A DNA stretch of 64,000 bases from Pseudomonas yangonensis (GTDB lineage Bacteria > Pseudomonadota > Gammaproteobacteria > Pseudomonadales > Pseudomonadaceae). Location of the stretch: NCBI RefSeq assembly GCF_009932725.1, contig NZ_BLJU01000002.1, forward strand, positions 62,001 through 126,000, given 5' to 3'. The translations under genes were made by a program, and so were the position numbers. The notes under the pieces are model-generated. The model was not told where the DNA came from. It did no database searches and saw only the letters and a program-made list of their open reading frames with translations. Positions 42,300-52,650 of the stretch are shown piece by piece (within the stretch, counting starts at the first letter, position 1; each line of letters begins with the position of its first letter).

Positions 42300-42812
42300 T
42301 CAGATGTAGTCGTTCAGCAGGCCAGCGGGCAGCAACAGGTCGAAGGCCTCGCGGAACAGCAGGAAAATGAGCGCCGAGCAGCTAACGGCGATCAGGAGAT
42401 AGGTCAGGTGTCTGGCTTTCTGGTTTGCCGGGGTCAGCACGAGGAACTGCAGATACAGATAAACCACGGTCATGATCGGGAAACCCACAGGGCCGAGCAG
42501 GGCCATGTAGCCAAGAATCAGGCCGAGGGTCTTGAAAACGGTCTTGGGTTCGACGATTTCGGCAGCCGGCTCTTCAGCCTCTGTCTGCGCGGGGGCCGGG
42601 GTGCTGGGCTCGGTGGCAGCCTTGGGCTTGGCGAAGGCGCTGGCCAGTTGCATCAGACCAAGCAAAGACAGGAAGCCGGCCAGCAGTTTGGGCACAGTGG
42701 CCGCATCGACGCCAGCATGGCCGGGCAGCTGTTGGGCCAGTACCAGATAGGCAAGGCTGGCGACGAGCATGGCAATGCCGATGATCAGTTCTTTCTTGTT
42801 CAGGGTGTTCAT
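42300..42812 (-). CDS. tctB: Tripartite tricarboxylate transporter, small permease (TctB)
   Basis: 170 residues from ATG 42812 (MNTLNKKELIIGIAMLV). Four membrane helices are split by an Ala/Pro/Glu-rich cytoplasmic stretch (about 73-95, TEPSTPAPAQTEAEEPAAEI) that is longer than in many TctB proteins. It is the fourth-helix small subunit of the importer; its sequence is poorly conserved, so the call rests on size, helices and position between TctC and TctA. Confidence 0.9.
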   Translation of the reverse strand: MNTLNKKELIIGIAMLVASLAYLVLAQQLPGHAGVDAATVPKLLAGFLSLLGLMQLASAFAKPKAATEPSTPAPAQTEAEEPAAEIVEPKTVFKTLGLILGYMALLGPVGFPIMTVVYLYLQFLVLTPANQKARHLTYLLIAVSCSALIFLLFREAFDLLLPAGLLNDYI

Positions 42813-42878
42813 CGCGTACCTCGATGTTCTGAGGTGCAGCGCCGGCACGAATCGATCGGGCCGGCGCTGCGTTGTGGC

Positions 42879-43856
42879 TTACTTGGACTTGCGCAGTTCA
42901 TCTTTGAACTGCATGAAGTCTTCGCGGGTCTTCGCCAGGATCTGCTTGGCTTCTTCGGTAGGGAAGAAAGCGACGGGTTGCTTGAATTTCTTCAGGTCTT
43001 CGGCGTACTCAGGCTTCTCGGTGATCTGCTTCATGATGTCGGACATCTTCTTCACGATGGCCGGATCGGTGCCTTTCGGGAAAGCCACTACGTACGGTTT
43101 GTCCATGGTGATGTCGAGGCCTTGCTCCTTGAGGGTCGGCACGTCACCCAGCATGGCGTTGCGTTCGTCGTTAGGCTGGCCCAGTGCGACCATCTGCCCG
43201 CCCTGCACATAGTCTTGTACGGAACCATAGGTGATGGCTCCCATGTCCAGACGACCGCCGAGCATGCCCACCACGCGGTCGGATACGGTGCCGCCGTCGA
43301 CCATCTTCAGTTTGGCGCCGCTGAGTTTCTCCAGCATCAGGCCCTGAATGTGCGAGAAGCTGCCCATTTCGGTGCCGTAGGTGATGCTGCCCGGGTTGGC
43401 CTTGGATTTGTCGACCAGGTCTTTCATGCTGGTCACGCCGGACTGCTTGGAGGCGACGAACACGGTGCTCTTGTCGACACCGGCGATGCAGGACACGTCG
43501 AAGGCCTCATAGCTGTCTTCGGTCAGGCCGGCGACTTCGTTGACGATCAACTGGCCCGGGTGGGTGAAGAGGATGGTGTTGCCATCGGCCGCAGCGCCCT
43601 TGACCTGTTCGGCCGCCAGGGTGCCCCCGCCGCCAGCGACGTTGGTCACCACCATGCTTTTGCCGGTGATTTCGTTGAAGTACTTGGCCATGGTGCGGGC
43701 ATTGAAGTCGGTATCGCCGCCGGGGTTGGCGATGACCACCACCTGGACCGGACGAGTTGGCCACTTGACCTCATCGGCGAAGGTGGCGGCGTGGGTGACC
43801 AGGGCACCCATTCCGACCAGGGCAGAAAGGAGGGAGGCGCGGAATGTTTTTTTCAT
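42879..43856 (-). CDS. tctC: TctC-type periplasmic binding protein
   Basis: 325 residues from ATG 43856, signal peptide MKKTFRASLLSALVGMGALV..., mature chain starting near ADEVKWPTRPVQVVV. The Bug/TctC fold is shown by VIANPGGDTDFNARTMAKYF, NVAGGGGTLAAEQVKG and GMLGGRLDMGAI. Most family members bind a carboxylate between two beta-alpha loops; the Asp in GGDTD follows the pattern for ligand carboxylates. Expected ligand: glucarate or galactarate, by operon context only. Confidence 0.93.
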   Translation of the reverse strand: MKKTFRASLLSALVGMGALVTHAATFADEVKWPTRPVQVVVIANPGGDTDFNARTMAKYFNEITGKSMVVTNVAGGGGTLAAEQVKGAAADGNTILFTHPGQLIVNEVAGLTEDSYEAFDVSCIAGVDKSTVFVASKQSGVTSMKDLVDKSKANPGSITYGTEMGSFSHIQGLMLEKLSGAKLKMVDGGTVSDRVVGMLGGRLDMGAITYGSVQDYVQGGQMVALGQPNDERNAMLGDVPTLKEQGLDITMDKPYVVAFPKGTDPAIVKKMSDIMKQITEKPEYAEDLKKFKQPVAFFPTEEAKQILAKTREDFMQFKDELRKSK

Positions 43857-43891
43857 TGGAATACTCCGGGTTGGGATGAAAGCCGCGCGAG

Positions 43892-45286
43892 TCAGTCGCG
43901 GCCGAGGCTGGGACGTTTCGGGTCGTACTGCCAACCCGGAACCAGGTACTGCATGGCCATGGCGTCGTCACGCGCGCCGCTGGCCACCTTCTTGTAAAGC
44001 TCGTGGGCGGCCATGATCCGCTCCATGTCCGGCTCGATACCGAGGCCGGGCTTGTCCGATACCTGCACCTGGCCACCGATGATCTGCAGCGGTTCGCGGG
44101 TCAGGCGCTCCTCGCCTTCCTGCCAGATCCAGTGCGTGTCGATGGCCGTGACGCGGCCCGGTACGGCCGCGGCAGCATGGGTGAACATGGCCAGGGAAAT
44201 GTCGAAGTGGTTGTTGGAGTGCGAACCCCAGGTCAGGCCGAACTCCTCGCAGACCTGACCGAGGCGTACGGCGCCCTGCATGGTCCAGAAGTGCGGGTCG
44301 GCCAGCGGAATGTCGACCGCCTCGAGACGCAGCGAGTGGCCCATCTGCCGCCAGTCTGTGGCGACCATGTTGGTGGCGGTGGGAATGCCGGTGGCGCGCT
44401 TGAACTCGGCCATCACCTCGCGCCCCGAGTAGCCGTTTTCCGGGCCGCAGGGGTCTTCGGCATAGGCCAGTATCTGGTTCTGGCCCTGGCACAGGGCGAT
44501 GGCTTCATCCAGTGACCAGGCGCCATTGGGATCGAGGGTGACGCGTGCATCGGGGAAGCTTGCCTTGATCGCGCGGATCGCGTCCATCTCTTCGGCGCCG
44601 CGCATCACTCCGCCCTTGAGCTTGAAGTCGTTGAAGCCGTAGCGTGCATGGGCCGCTTCGGCCAGGCGGGCGATGGCCGCCGGGGTCAGCGCGGCCTGGT
44701 GGCGCAGGTGGTACCAGTCATCCGCCGCGCCATTGCCGGCGAGGTAGGGCAGGTCGGTGCGCTGACGATCACCTATATAGAAGAGGTAGGCGAGCATCGG
44801 CACATGATCGCGTTGCTGGCCGCTGCCGAGCAGCTCGGCAACCGGAACGTCCAGATGCTGACCGAGCAGATCGAGCAGGGCGGCTTCGACCGCGGTAATC
44901 ACGTTGTCCAGGCGCAGGTTGATCTCGTGCGGTTGCTTGAGTACGCGTGCTTCGGATTCGGAGGTGACCTGATGCTGAGTGGTCTGCGGGCCCTTGGCCG
45001 GGCCGGAGATGGCCTGGCGCAGGCGATTGAGCACGCGGTTGTAACGGCCGACCGACTGGCCGATCACCAGTTCACGACAGCGCTCCAGCGCCTGACGGAT
45101 GCCTTCGCCGCCGGGGACTTCGCCACAGCCGATACGCCCGGCATTGTCCTTGAGCAGTACCAGGTTGCGGGTGAAATAGGGGGCATGGGCGCCGCAAAGG
45201 TTGAGCAGCATGCTGTCATGGCCGGCGACCGGAATGACCTGCATCTCGACGATCTGAGGTGTGCTGCTGCGGGGGGCTTCGTACAT
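43892..45286 (-). CDS. Glucarate dehydratase paralogue with altered lid loop
   Basis: 464 residues from ATG 45286. Core enolase-superfamily residues match GudD: Lys222/Lys224 (FKLKGG), [25 protein letters not shown] and [11 protein letters not shown]. Residues of about 92-125 differ sharply: where GudD has the FADRD..GGRG.QTFDLR loop, this protein has [20 protein letters not shown], about 14 residues longer. That loop caps the active site in GudD, so substrate range may differ (glucarate, idarate or another aldarate). It is the first gene of an operon with tctCBA. Its ribosome site is poor. Confidence 0.9.
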   Translation of the reverse strand: MYEAPRSSTPQIVEMQVIPVAGHDSMLLNLCGAHAPYFTRNLVLLKDNAGRIGCGEVPGGEGIRQALERCRELVIGQSVGRYNRVLNRLRQAISGPAKGPQTTQHQVTSESEARVLKQPHEINLRLDNVITAVEAALLDLLGQHLDVPVAELLGSGQQRDHVPMLAYLFYIGDRQRTDLPYLAGNGAADDWYHLRHQAALTPAAIARLAEAAHARYGFNDFKLKGGVMRGAEEMDAIRAIKASFPDARVTLDPNGAWSLDEAIALCQGQNQILAYAEDPCGPENGYSGREVMAEFKRATGIPTATNMVATDWRQMGHSLRLEAVDIPLADPHFWTMQGAVRLGQVCEEFGLTWGSHSNNHFDISLAMFTHAAAAVPGRVTAIDTHWIWQEGEERLTREPLQIIGGQVQVSDKPGLGIEPDMERIMAAHELYKKVASGARDDAMAMQYLVPGWQYDPKRPSLGRD

Positions 45287-45833
45287 CTTGGCTGGGGCTC
45301 CGAAACTGGCGCGGCCCTTGGCCGCAAAGGCGAAGGTACGGTTCAGTCGTGCACCGGGGTCAGGCGATCCTCGCTGCAGCGAGTGAGAGCATGGGCAAAG
45401 ACGGCAACGAAGCCCGCGCGGGCAGCGCGGTTCGGGCAGCTGCTGGCAGCGTTGCAATGACCCGCACGAGGGCAGGGCAGGGCGGCAGTGAAGGTCTGAG
45501 ACATGACCTGGGCCTCGTTTGTTTTTATTGGAATGTCATAGGTTGTCGTATGACTTGGTGAAATTAGTACCAGCCTGTTCCTGGCCTGTCAACGCTGCTC
45601 AAGGCGAATGATGATTGCGCTGCCATCTCAACTGGCGCCATGATCGAGCCTGCTCTACGCTTGGCTCTAGCGCTTGAGGTCCGGTTTTGTGCTCAGGTCG
45701 GGCGACGGTGAAAAAAACTTCGACGAACGGACGATGCGAAAACTGGTGTTTTTTTTGTTGTTGTACGATAACGTATCTCTACAGCTGCGGCTGACGTCAT
45801 TCCTCACAACTCGCTTTACAGGGTGTTCGCATA
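45287..45833. promoter_or_regulatory. Divergent control region of the two aldarate operons
   Basis: 547 bp between the gudD-like gene (minus) and kdgD (plus). No convincing gene is seen. It holds the palindrome GTCATAGGTTGTCGTATGAC (45535-45554) and a related GTTGTACGATAAC (45760-45772) next to a T-rich stretch (45749-45759) about 60 bases before kdgD. The two share GTTGT-N3-AT-x-AC (9 of 13 bases). TTGT...AC half-sites of this kind suit FadR-subgroup GntR regulators, which often sense sugar acids, but no such gene is in the window. Confidence 0.5.
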
Positions 45834-46745
45834 ATGAATCCACAAGAACTTAAGTCCATCCTCTCCTCCGGTCTGCTGTCTTTCCCGGTAACCGACTTCG
45901 ATGCTGCCGGCGATTTCAATAAGGCCAGCTACGTGCGCCGCCTCGAGTGGCTGGCACCTTACGGTGCATCGGCGCTGTTCGCAGCCGGTGGTACTGGCGA
46001 GTTCTTCTCCCTGGCGCCGGACGAATACAGCGCCGTGATCAAGACGGCCGTCGACACCTGCGAGAAGTCCGTACCTATCCTGGCCGGCGTTGGCGGCCCC
46101 ACCCGCGTGGCCATTCAGATGGCTCAGGAAGCCGAGCGCCTGGGCGCCAAGGGCCTGCTGCTGCTGCCGCACTACCTGACCGAAGCTTCGCAGGACGGCG
46201 TTGCCGCTCACGTCGAGCAGGTGTGCAAGTCGGTGAACATCGGCGTGGTGGTTTACAACCGTAACGTCTGCCGCCTCAATGCCAACCTGCTGGAGCAACT
46301 GGCCGAGCGTTGCCCGAATCTGATCGGTTACAAGGACGGTCTGGGTGACATCGAACTGATGGTCTCCATTCGCCGCCGCCTGGGCGAGCGCCTGACCTAC
46401 CTCGGCGGCCTGCCGACCGCTGAAGTCTACGCCGCCGCCTACAAGGCGCTGGGCGTGCCGGTTTATTCCTCGGCCGTGTTCAACTTCATCCCGAAAACCG
46501 CCATGGACTTCTACAAGGCCATCGCTGCGGAAGATCACGCCACCGTTGGCAAGCTGATCGACGACTTCTTCCTGCCGTACCTGGATATCCGTAACCGCAA
46601 GGCCGGTTATGCCGTGAGCATCGTCAAGGCCGGCGCCAAGATCGTCGGTTACGATGCCGGCCCGGTACGCGCGCCGCTGACCGATCTGCTGCCGGAAGAG
46701 TACGAGGCCCTGGCCAAGCTGATCGAAGCGCAAGGCGCGCAGTAA
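45834..46745 (+). CDS. kdgD: 5-dehydro-4-deoxyglucarate dehydratase
   Basis: 303 residues from ATG 45834. A DapA-superfamily barrel with the Schiff-base Lys167 ([10 protein letters not shown]), the Tyr141 partner (VVVYNRN) and the GTGEFFSL substrate loop. It dehydrates and decarboxylates 5-dehydro-4-deoxy-D-glucarate to 2,5-dioxopentanoate (2-oxoglutarate semialdehyde). This product needs a semialdehyde dehydrogenase, which is not in this window. First gene of the plus-strand aldarate operon; it unites the outputs of gudD, garD and the talarate-type enzyme. Confidence 0.95.
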   Translation: MNPQELKSILSSGLLSFPVTDFDAAGDFNKASYVRRLEWLAPYGASALFAAGGTGEFFSLAPDEYSAVIKTAVDTCEKSVPILAGVGGPTRVAIQMAQEAERLGAKGLLLLPHYLTEASQDGVAAHVEQVCKSVNIGVVVYNRNVCRLNANLLEQLAERCPNLIGYKDGLGDIELMVSIRRRLGERLTYLGGLPTAEVYAAAYKALGVPVYSSAVFNFIPKTAMDFYKAIAAEDHATVGKLIDDFFLPYLDIRNRKAGYAVSIVKAGAKIVGYDAGPVRAPLTDLLPEEYEALAKLIEAQGAQ

Positions 46746-46756
46746 CCGATCGGCTC

Positions 46757-46778
46757 GCCGCTCACCCTGGTGAGCGGC
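46757..46778 (+). other. Hairpin in the kdgD-gudD spacer
   Basis: GCCGCTCACC (46757-46766) pairs perfectly with GGTGAGCGGC (46769-46778), with a 2-base tight loop and no T-tract. It lies 12 bases after the kdgD stop, probably an mRNA 3'-protecting or partial-termination structure inside the operon. Confidence 0.6.
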
Positions 46779-46861
46779 CAGACCTGAGTGTCGCGTTCGC
46801 AGAGTCGGGCGCGACAGTCTGCAACATTTGTCGAACCCATAAGAACAACAGGGTAACGCTC

Positions 46862-48211
46862 ATGAATTCATCAACCCCTGCCGCTGTCGGCACTCCGCTG
46901 ATCACCGAGCTGCAAGTCGTACCGGTCGCCGGTCAGGACAGCATGCTGCTCAACCTGAGTGGTGCCCACGGCCCTTATTTCACCCGCAACATCCTCATTC
47001 TCAAGGACAGCGCCGGCCACGTCGGTGTCGGCGAAGTCCCCGGCGGCGAGGGCATCCGCAAGACCCTCGAAGACGCCCGCTCGATCCTCGTCGGCCAGCC
47101 GGTCGGCAACTACAACGCCTTGCTCAACCAGGTACGCCGTGCGTTCGCCGATCGTGATTCCGGCGGCCGTGGTTTGCAGACCTTCGACCTGCGTATCACC
47201 ATCCATGCCGTCACCGCGCTGGAGTCGGCGCTGCTCGATCTGCTCGGCCAGCACCTGGGCGTGCCGGTGGCCGCCCTGCTCGGCGAAGGCCAGCAGCGCG
47301 ATGCGGTGGAAATGCTCGGCTACCTGTTCTTCATCGCCGACAAGGACAAGACCGATCTCGGCTACCGCGACGAGCGCGACGCCGATGACGCCTGGGAGCG
47401 CGTGCGCAACCAGGCCGCGCTGACCCCCGAGGCCATCGTCCGCCAGGCCGAGGCTGCACATGCGCGTTACGGCTTCAACGACTTCAAGCTCAAGGGCGGC
47501 GTGCTGCATGGCGAGGCCGAAGTCGAGGCGATCCGCGCCCTGGCTGCGCGTTTCCCTGACGCCCGCGTGACGCTCGACCCCAATGGTGGCTGGTCGCTGG
47601 ATCAGGCCATTGCCCTGTGCCGCGATCTGCATGGCGTGCTGGCTTATGCCGAAGACCCGTGCGGTGCCGAGAACGGCTACTCCGGCCGCGAGGTGATGGC
47701 CGAGTTCCGCCGCGCCACCGGCCTGCCCACGGCGACCAACATGATCGCCACCGACTGGCGGCAGATGGGCCACACCATCTCCCTGCAGTCGGTGGACATC
47801 CCGCTGGCCGACCCGCACTTCTGGACCATGGCCGGCTCCGTGCGCGTGGCGCAGATGTGCAACGACTGGGGCCTGACCTGGGGTTCGCATTCCAACAACC
47901 ACTTCGACATCTCCCTGGCCATGTTCACCCACGTCGCCGCCGCAGCTCCGGGGCGCGTGACCGCCATCGACACCCACTGGATCTGGCAGGACGGCCAGTA
48001 CCTGACGCGCAATCCGCTGCGCATCGAAGGTGGTCTGGTACAGGTGCCGAAAACGCCGGGCCTCGGCGTCGAGCTGGATTGGGACGCGCTGGCCAAGGCG
48101 CACGAGCTGTACCAGGCCAAGGGCCTGGGTTCGCGCGATGACGCTATCGCCATGCAGTACCTGATCCCCGGTTGGACCTTCAATAACAAGAAGCCCTGCC
48201 TGGTACGCTGA
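46862..48211 (+). CDS. gudD: Glucarate dehydratase
   Basis: 449 residues from ATG 46862. The canonical glucarate dehydratase loop [17 protein letters not shown] is present at about 95-111, with Lys209/Lys211 (KLKGG), DPNG (Asp239), [15 protein letters not shown] and His343 in [11 protein letters not shown]. It converts D-glucarate (and L-idarate) to 5-dehydro-4-deoxyglucarate, the substrate of the KdgD encoded just upstream. This is the orthodox copy; the divergent operon holds a loop-altered paralogue about 50 percent alike by eye in the barrel. Confidence 0.95.
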   Translation: MNSSTPAAVGTPLITELQVVPVAGQDSMLLNLSGAHGPYFTRNILILKDSAGHVGVGEVPGGEGIRKTLEDARSILVGQPVGNYNALLNQVRRAFADRDSGGRGLQTFDLRITIHAVTALESALLDLLGQHLGVPVAALLGEGQQRDAVEMLGYLFFIADKDKTDLGYRDERDADDAWERVRNQAALTPEAIVRQAEAAHARYGFNDFKLKGGVLHGEAEVEAIRALAARFPDARVTLDPNGGWSLDQAIALCRDLHGVLAYAEDPCGAENGYSGREVMAEFRRATGLPTATNMIATDWRQMGHTISLQSVDIPLADPHFWTMAGSVRVAQMCNDWGLTWGSHSNNHFDISLAMFTHVAAAAPGRVTAIDTHWIWQDGQYLTRNPLRIEGGLVQVPKTPGLGVELDWDALAKAHELYQAKGLGSRDDAIAMQYLIPGWTFNNKKPCLVR

Positions 48212-48299
48212 CGGAGAAGGTCGCCATGCGACCTTCATGTTGACTCTATGGCCCGGTGCACTGCGCCGGGTCTGTCATATCCCTGTGCGAGCCTTGCCG

Positions 48300-49625
48300 A
48301 TGCCAGATGCCAAACCGGGGCGGGTGCGCTACAGCATCCTGCTGATGCTGTTTCTGGTCACCACCATCACCTTCGCCGATCGCTCCAGCCTCTCCGTCGC
48401 CGGTTCGGCGATGCAGGCCGGCCTGGGTATCGACGCGGTGACGCTCGGCTACATCTTCTCGGCATTCGGCTGGGCCTACGTGATTGGACAGATTCCGGCA
48501 GGCGCGCTGTTCGACCGCTTCGGCACCAAGCCGGTCTATACCCTGGCGCTGTTCGTCTGGTCGTCGCTGACCCTGCTGCAGGGCTTCGTCGGCTGGCTGC
48601 CGACGACCTGGGCCGTAACCTCGATGTTCCTGCTGCGGCTGCTGGTGGGGTTCGCCAGCGCGCCGTGCTTTCCCGGCAATGCGCGGATTACAGCCTCCTG
48701 GTTTCCCACAGCCGAGCGCGCTACCGCCACGGCTATTTCCAGTTCGGCGCAGTACGCGGCCACGGCATTGTTCGCGCCGTTGATGGGCTGGGTGGTGCAA
48801 ACCATGGGCTGGCAATCGGTGTTCGTCGTGCTCGGTTGCCTCGGTCTGGCGCTGTCGTTGCTGTGGTTGAAACAGCTACACGGGCCGCGCCAGCACCCGC
48901 GTATCGAGGCGGCCGAGCTGGCCCATCTGGAGCAGGGTGGGGCGCTGATCGATCTGGAAGGGCAGCGTGGCGGCAGTGGCGGTTCGCAATGGCGCTACCT
49001 GGGCCTGCTGTTGCGCCAGCGCACCATGATCGGCATCTACCTAGGCCAGTACTGCAACAACGCCATTACCTACTTCTTTCTCACCTGGTTCCCCGTTTAC
49101 CTGGTGCAGGCGCGCGGCATGAGCATTCTCGGCGCCGGTTTCGCCGCCGCCTTGCCGGCCATCAGCGGTTGCGTCGGAGGCGTACTGGGCGGCTTGCTGT
49201 CCGACGGCGTGCTGCGCCGTGGCCATTCACTGACTCTGGCGCGCAAGCTGCCGATGGTGCTCGGTCTGCTGCTGTCGAGCGCCGTGGTGCTGTGCATTTT
49301 CGTCGAGAGCGACACGGCTGTGGTGGCGCTGATGGCCCTGGCGTTCTTCGGCAAGGGCCTCGGCTCGCTGGGCTGGACGCTGGTGGCCGACACCTCACCA
49401 CGGCAGATCCTTGGCCTGTCCGGTGGGCTGTTCAATACATTCGGCAACCTGGCGGCGATCACCACACCTATCGTTATCGGCTACCTGGTCAGCCGTACCG
49501 GATCATTCGACTGGGCATTGGCCTATGTTGGCCTCAATGCCCTGCTGGCGGTCGTGAGCTTCGGCCTGATCGTCGGCCGTATTCACAGGGTCGAGCTGGA
49601 CGCCGCGTCTGGCTCGGCACCCTGA
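48300..49625 (+). CDS. MFS sugar-acid transporter (anion:cation symporter family)
   Basis: 441 residues from ATG 48300 ([15 protein letters not shown]); ATG 48237 in frame is less likely because the added residues are not hydrophobic or conserved. Twelve membrane helices. [13 protein letters not shown] in helix 1, the [13 protein letters not shown] loop and the [24 protein letters not shown] region are typical of the GudP/GarP/ExuT group that imports glucarate and galactarate with protons. Lies between gudD and garD, so this island has two uptake routes (MFS and TctCBA). Confidence 0.92.
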   Translation: MPDAKPGRVRYSILLMLFLVTTITFADRSSLSVAGSAMQAGLGIDAVTLGYIFSAFGWAYVIGQIPAGALFDRFGTKPVYTLALFVWSSLTLLQGFVGWLPTTWAVTSMFLLRLLVGFASAPCFPGNARITASWFPTAERATATAISSSAQYAATALFAPLMGWVVQTMGWQSVFVVLGCLGLALSLLWLKQLHGPRQHPRIEAAELAHLEQGGALIDLEGQRGGSGGSQWRYLGLLLRQRTMIGIYLGQYCNNAITYFFLTWFPVYLVQARGMSILGAGFAAALPAISGCVGGVLGGLLSDGVLRRGHSLTLARKLPMVLGLLLSSAVVLCIFVESDTAVVALMALAFFGKGLGSLGWTLVADTSPRQILGLSGGLFNTFGNLAAITTPIVIGYLVSRTGSFDWALAYVGLNALLAVVSFGLIVGRIHRVELDAASGSAP

Positions 49626-49647
49626 ACGCACAACAGGAGCAAGCGTC

Positions 49648-51204
49648 ATGCAGTTGATTCCCCATCAGGATTCGCCCCGTTACATCCGCCTGCACCCGAG
49701 CGACAACGTCGGCGTGGTGGTCAATGACCAGGGCGTGGCCGCTGGCGGTCAGTTCGATGATGGTCTGACGGCTATCGAAGGTATCCCGCAGAGCCACAAG
49801 GTGGCGCTGGTGGATATCGCCGAAGGGCACGAGGTGGTGCGTTATGGCGAGGTCATCGGTTATGCGCTCAAGTCCATCGCCGCCGGCAGCTGGGTGACCG
49901 AGCAGGTGCTGCGCATGCCGGAGCCGCCCGTGCTGGACAACCTGCCCAAGGCGACCATCAAGGCCACGCCGGGCGAGCCGCTGGAAGGCTATACCTTCGA
50001 AGGTTTCCGCAATCCGGATGGCAGCGTCGGCACGCGCAATATCCTGGGTGTGACCACCACCGTGCAGTGCGTGGTCGGTGTGCTCGATCACGTGGTCGAG
50101 CGCGTGCGCAAGGAAGTGCTGCCCAAATACCCCAATGTCGACGATGTGGTGGCGCTGTCGCACAGCTACGGCTGCGGCGTGGCGATCAACGCACCGGACG
50201 CCGTGGTGCCGATCCGCACCCTGTATAACATCAGCCGCAACCCCAACCTGGGTGGCCAGGCACTGGTGATCAGCCTCGGCTGCGAAAAGCTGCAGGCCAA
50301 CCAGTTGATGGATGGCGACCAGCTCACCAACGGCATGGACGAGGAAGACTGGCTGTTCCGCCTGCAGGATTCCGGCACCGGCTTCGCCGGCATGGTCGAG
50401 CAGATCATGGGCATGATCGAGGAGCGCCTGAAGGTGCTCGACCAGCGTCGCCGCGAGACCGTACCGGCTTCCGAGCTGGTGGTCGGCATGCAGTGCGGCG
50501 GCAGCGACGCCTTCTCCGGCATCACCGCCAACCCGGCTTTGGGTGTGGCCGCGGACCTGCTGGTGCGCGCCGGCGCCACCGTGATGTTCTCCGAGAACAC
50601 CGAAGTGCGTGACGGCATCCACCTGCTCACGCCGCGCGCCGCCAGCGTCGAGGTGGCCGATGCGCTGATCCGCGAGATGGACTGGTACGACCGCTATCTC
50701 GCGCGCGGTATGGCCGATCGCAGCGCCAACACCACGCCGGGCAACAAGAAGGGCGGGCTGAACAACATCGTCGAGAAGGCCATGGGCTCCATCGCCAAGT
50801 CCGGTAACGGCACCATCGCCGGCGTCGTTTCGCCGGGCGAACGCATTCGCGGCAAGGGCTTGTGGTTCTGCGCCACGCCGGCCAGCGACTTCATCTGCGG
50901 CACCCTGCAACTGGCAGCGGGCATGAATCTGCACATCTTCACCACCGGCCGTGGCACGCCCTATGGCCTGTCCATGGTGCCGGTGATCAAGGTGGCCACG
51001 CGCACCCAGCTGGCCGAGCGCTGGCCGGATCTGATCGATGTCGACGCCGGGCAGATCGTTTCCGGGCGCATGACGCTGGAGGAAATGGGCTGGCACATCT
51101 TCCAGCTCTATCTGGACGTGGCCAGCGGGCGCAAGCAGACCTGCGCCGAACACCTGCGTCTGCACAACGATCTGGTGCTGTTCAACCCGGCGCCGGTGAC
51201 CTGA
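49648..51204 (+). CDS. garD: Galactarate dehydratase (UxaA/GarD family)
   Basis: 518 residues from ATG 49648, with AGGAG upstream. The N-terminal SAF-like domain (about 1-100; [29 protein letters not shown]) and the large C-terminal domain ([52 protein letters not shown]) match GarD. It dehydrates galactarate to 5-dehydro-4-deoxyglucarate in an iron-dependent manner. It gives a non-enolase route to the same intermediate as gudD. An altronate dehydratase (UxaA) is the main alternative, but context favours galactarate. Confidence 0.92.
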   Translation: MQLIPHQDSPRYIRLHPSDNVGVVVNDQGVAAGGQFDDGLTAIEGIPQSHKVALVDIAEGHEVVRYGEVIGYALKSIAAGSWVTEQVLRMPEPPVLDNLPKATIKATPGEPLEGYTFEGFRNPDGSVGTRNILGVTTTVQCVVGVLDHVVERVRKEVLPKYPNVDDVVALSHSYGCGVAINAPDAVVPIRTLYNISRNPNLGGQALVISLGCEKLQANQLMDGDQLTNGMDEEDWLFRLQDSGTGFAGMVEQIMGMIEERLKVLDQRRRETVPASELVVGMQCGGSDAFSGITANPALGVAADLLVRAGATVMFSENTEVRDGIHLLTPRAASVEVADALIREMDWYDRYLARGMADRSANTTPGNKKGGLNNIVEKAMGSIAKSGNGTIAGVVSPGERIRGKGLWFCATPASDFICGTLQLAAGMNLHIFTTGRGTPYGLSMVPVIKVATRTQLAERWPDLIDVDAGQIVSGRMTLEEMGWHIFQLYLDVASGRKQTCAEHLRLHNDLVLFNPAPVT

Positions 51205-51205
51205 G

Positions 51206-52624
51206 ATGAGCGGCCTGTCCGATGACCTGCTCCAGGCCTTGCGCGACGCAGTCGGCGAGGCTGGCCTGATCCTTGACGCCGAGCGCATGCAGAGCTACCT
51301 CAGCGACTGGCGCGGCGCCTACCGTGGCCAGGCGGCTGCCGTGCTGCGCCCAGCCTCGACCGAGGAGGTCGCCGCCGTGGTACGGCTGTGCGCGCAGGCT
51401 GGCGTTGCTCTGGTGCCACAAGGCGGCAACACCGGCCTGTGCGGCGGCTCGATTCCGGATGATTCCGGGGCGCAGATCGTGCTGTCGCTGACGCGCATGA
51501 AGCGCATCCGCGAAGTGGACGTGGCCAACGCCACCATCACCGTCGAGGCCGGCGTGATCCTGCAGCAGCTGCAGGAGGCCGCCGCCGAAGTCGGCCGGCT
51601 GTTCCCGCTGTCGCTGGGCGCTGAAGGCAGCTGCACGGTTGGTGGCAATCTGGCGACCAATGCCGGCGGCACCGCGGTGCTGCGCTACGGCAACATGCGT
51701 GACCTGACGCTGGGGCTGGAAGTGGTGCTGCCCGACGGGCGCATCTGGGACGGCTTGCGTGGGTTGCGCAAGGACAATACCGGCTACGATCTCAAGCATC
51801 TGTTCATCGGCAGCGAAGGCACCCTGGGCATCATTACCGCTGCCGTGCTCAAGCTGTTCCCGGCCGTGCGCAGCCTGACCACCGCCTGGGTGGCGCTGCC
51901 CAGCCCGCAGGCGGCCGTCGAGATGATCGGGCAGATGCGCGGGCTGTGCGGCGACCGCCTGACCGGCTTCGAGCTGATGTCGCGGCAAAGTGTCGAGTTC
52001 GTCCTGCGCCATGTCGCCGGTGTCAGCGACCCGTTCGCCGAATCGCATCCCTGGTACGTGCTGATCGAGCTGAGCGACACCCAGCCCAATGCGCCCCTGA
52101 ACGAACTGCTCGAGCAGGGCCTCGGCGCCGCCTTGGAGCTGGGCGTGGCGCTGGATGCCGTGGTCGCCGCCAGCGACGCGCAGGTGCGCGCCTTGTGGGC
52201 GCTGCGCGAAGGCATCTCGGAGGCGCAGAACCACGAGGGGCCGAGCCTCAAGCACGACATCAGCGTGCCGGTCAGCCGTATCCCCGACTTCATCGAACGT
52301 ACCGATGCCGCACTGCAGCAAGCCTTCCCCGGTGTGCGCATCGTCACCTACGGCCACGTTGGCGACGGCAACCTGCATTACAACATCAGCAAGCCAGCCG
52401 GCGCCGAGGATGGGGCGTTCAAGGCGCAGGCCGAAGCGATCATGCGCGTGATCTACGACCAGACTCTGCGCTATGCCGGCAGCATCAGCGCCGAACATGG
52501 CCTCGGCCAGTCCAAGCGCCTGGCCGCGCAGCATTACAAGGCGCCACTGGAGCTGGAGTTGATGACCCGCGTCAAGCAGGCGCTGGATCCGGCCGGACTG
52601 ATGAATCCGGGCAAATTGCTGTAA
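51206..52624 (+). CDS. FAD-linked 2-hydroxyacid oxidoreductase (GlcD/D2HGDH type)
   Basis: 472 residues from ATG 51206, one base after the garD stop. The PCMH FAD-binding domain (about 35-215; PQGGNTGLCGGS, GGNLATNAGGTAVLRYGNMRD) and the C-terminal FAD-oxidase domain (YGHVGDGNLHYN, SISAEHGLGQSKR) match D-2-hydroxyglutarate/D-lactate/glycolate dehydrogenases. It likely passes electrons to an electron-transfer flavoprotein or quinone. Its role in aldarate breakdown is not standard; with the NAD-type hydroxyacid dehydrogenase next door it may handle a 2-hydroxyacid by-product. Tight coupling to garD is clear. Confidence 0.9.
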   Translation: MSGLSDDLLQALRDAVGEAGLILDAERMQSYLSDWRGAYRGQAAAVLRPASTEEVAAVVRLCAQAGVALVPQGGNTGLCGGSIPDDSGAQIVLSLTRMKRIREVDVANATITVEAGVILQQLQEAAAEVGRLFPLSLGAEGSCTVGGNLATNAGGTAVLRYGNMRDLTLGLEVVLPDGRIWDGLRGLRKDNTGYDLKHLFIGSEGTLGIITAAVLKLFPAVRSLTTAWVALPSPQAAVEMIGQMRGLCGDRLTGFELMSRQSVEFVLRHVAGVSDPFAESHPWYVLIELSDTQPNAPLNELLEQGLGAALELGVALDAVVAASDAQVRALWALREGISEAQNHEGPSLKHDISVPVSRIPDFIERTDAALQQAFPGVRIVTYGHVGDGNLHYNISKPAGAEDGAFKAQAEAIMRVIYDQTLRYAGSISAEHGLGQSKRLAAQHYKAPLELELMTRVKQALDPAGLMNPGKLL

Positions 52625-52650
52625 ATCGCATGTTTGAGACAGGAGGTTCC

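Noticed and set aside
40686-43997. Two plus-strand frames of over 500 codons across the tctCBA genes
   Set aside because: Composition (Gln, Gly, His, Asp rich) is typical of antisense reading; the minus strand has clear transporter genes.
51946-52650. Upstream in-frame extension of the 2-hydroxyacid dehydrogenase, suggesting a fusion with the FAD enzyme
   Set aside because: The extension is Arg-rich shadow sequence within the FAD gene; ATG 52651 has a perfect AGGAGG and begins the conserved fold.
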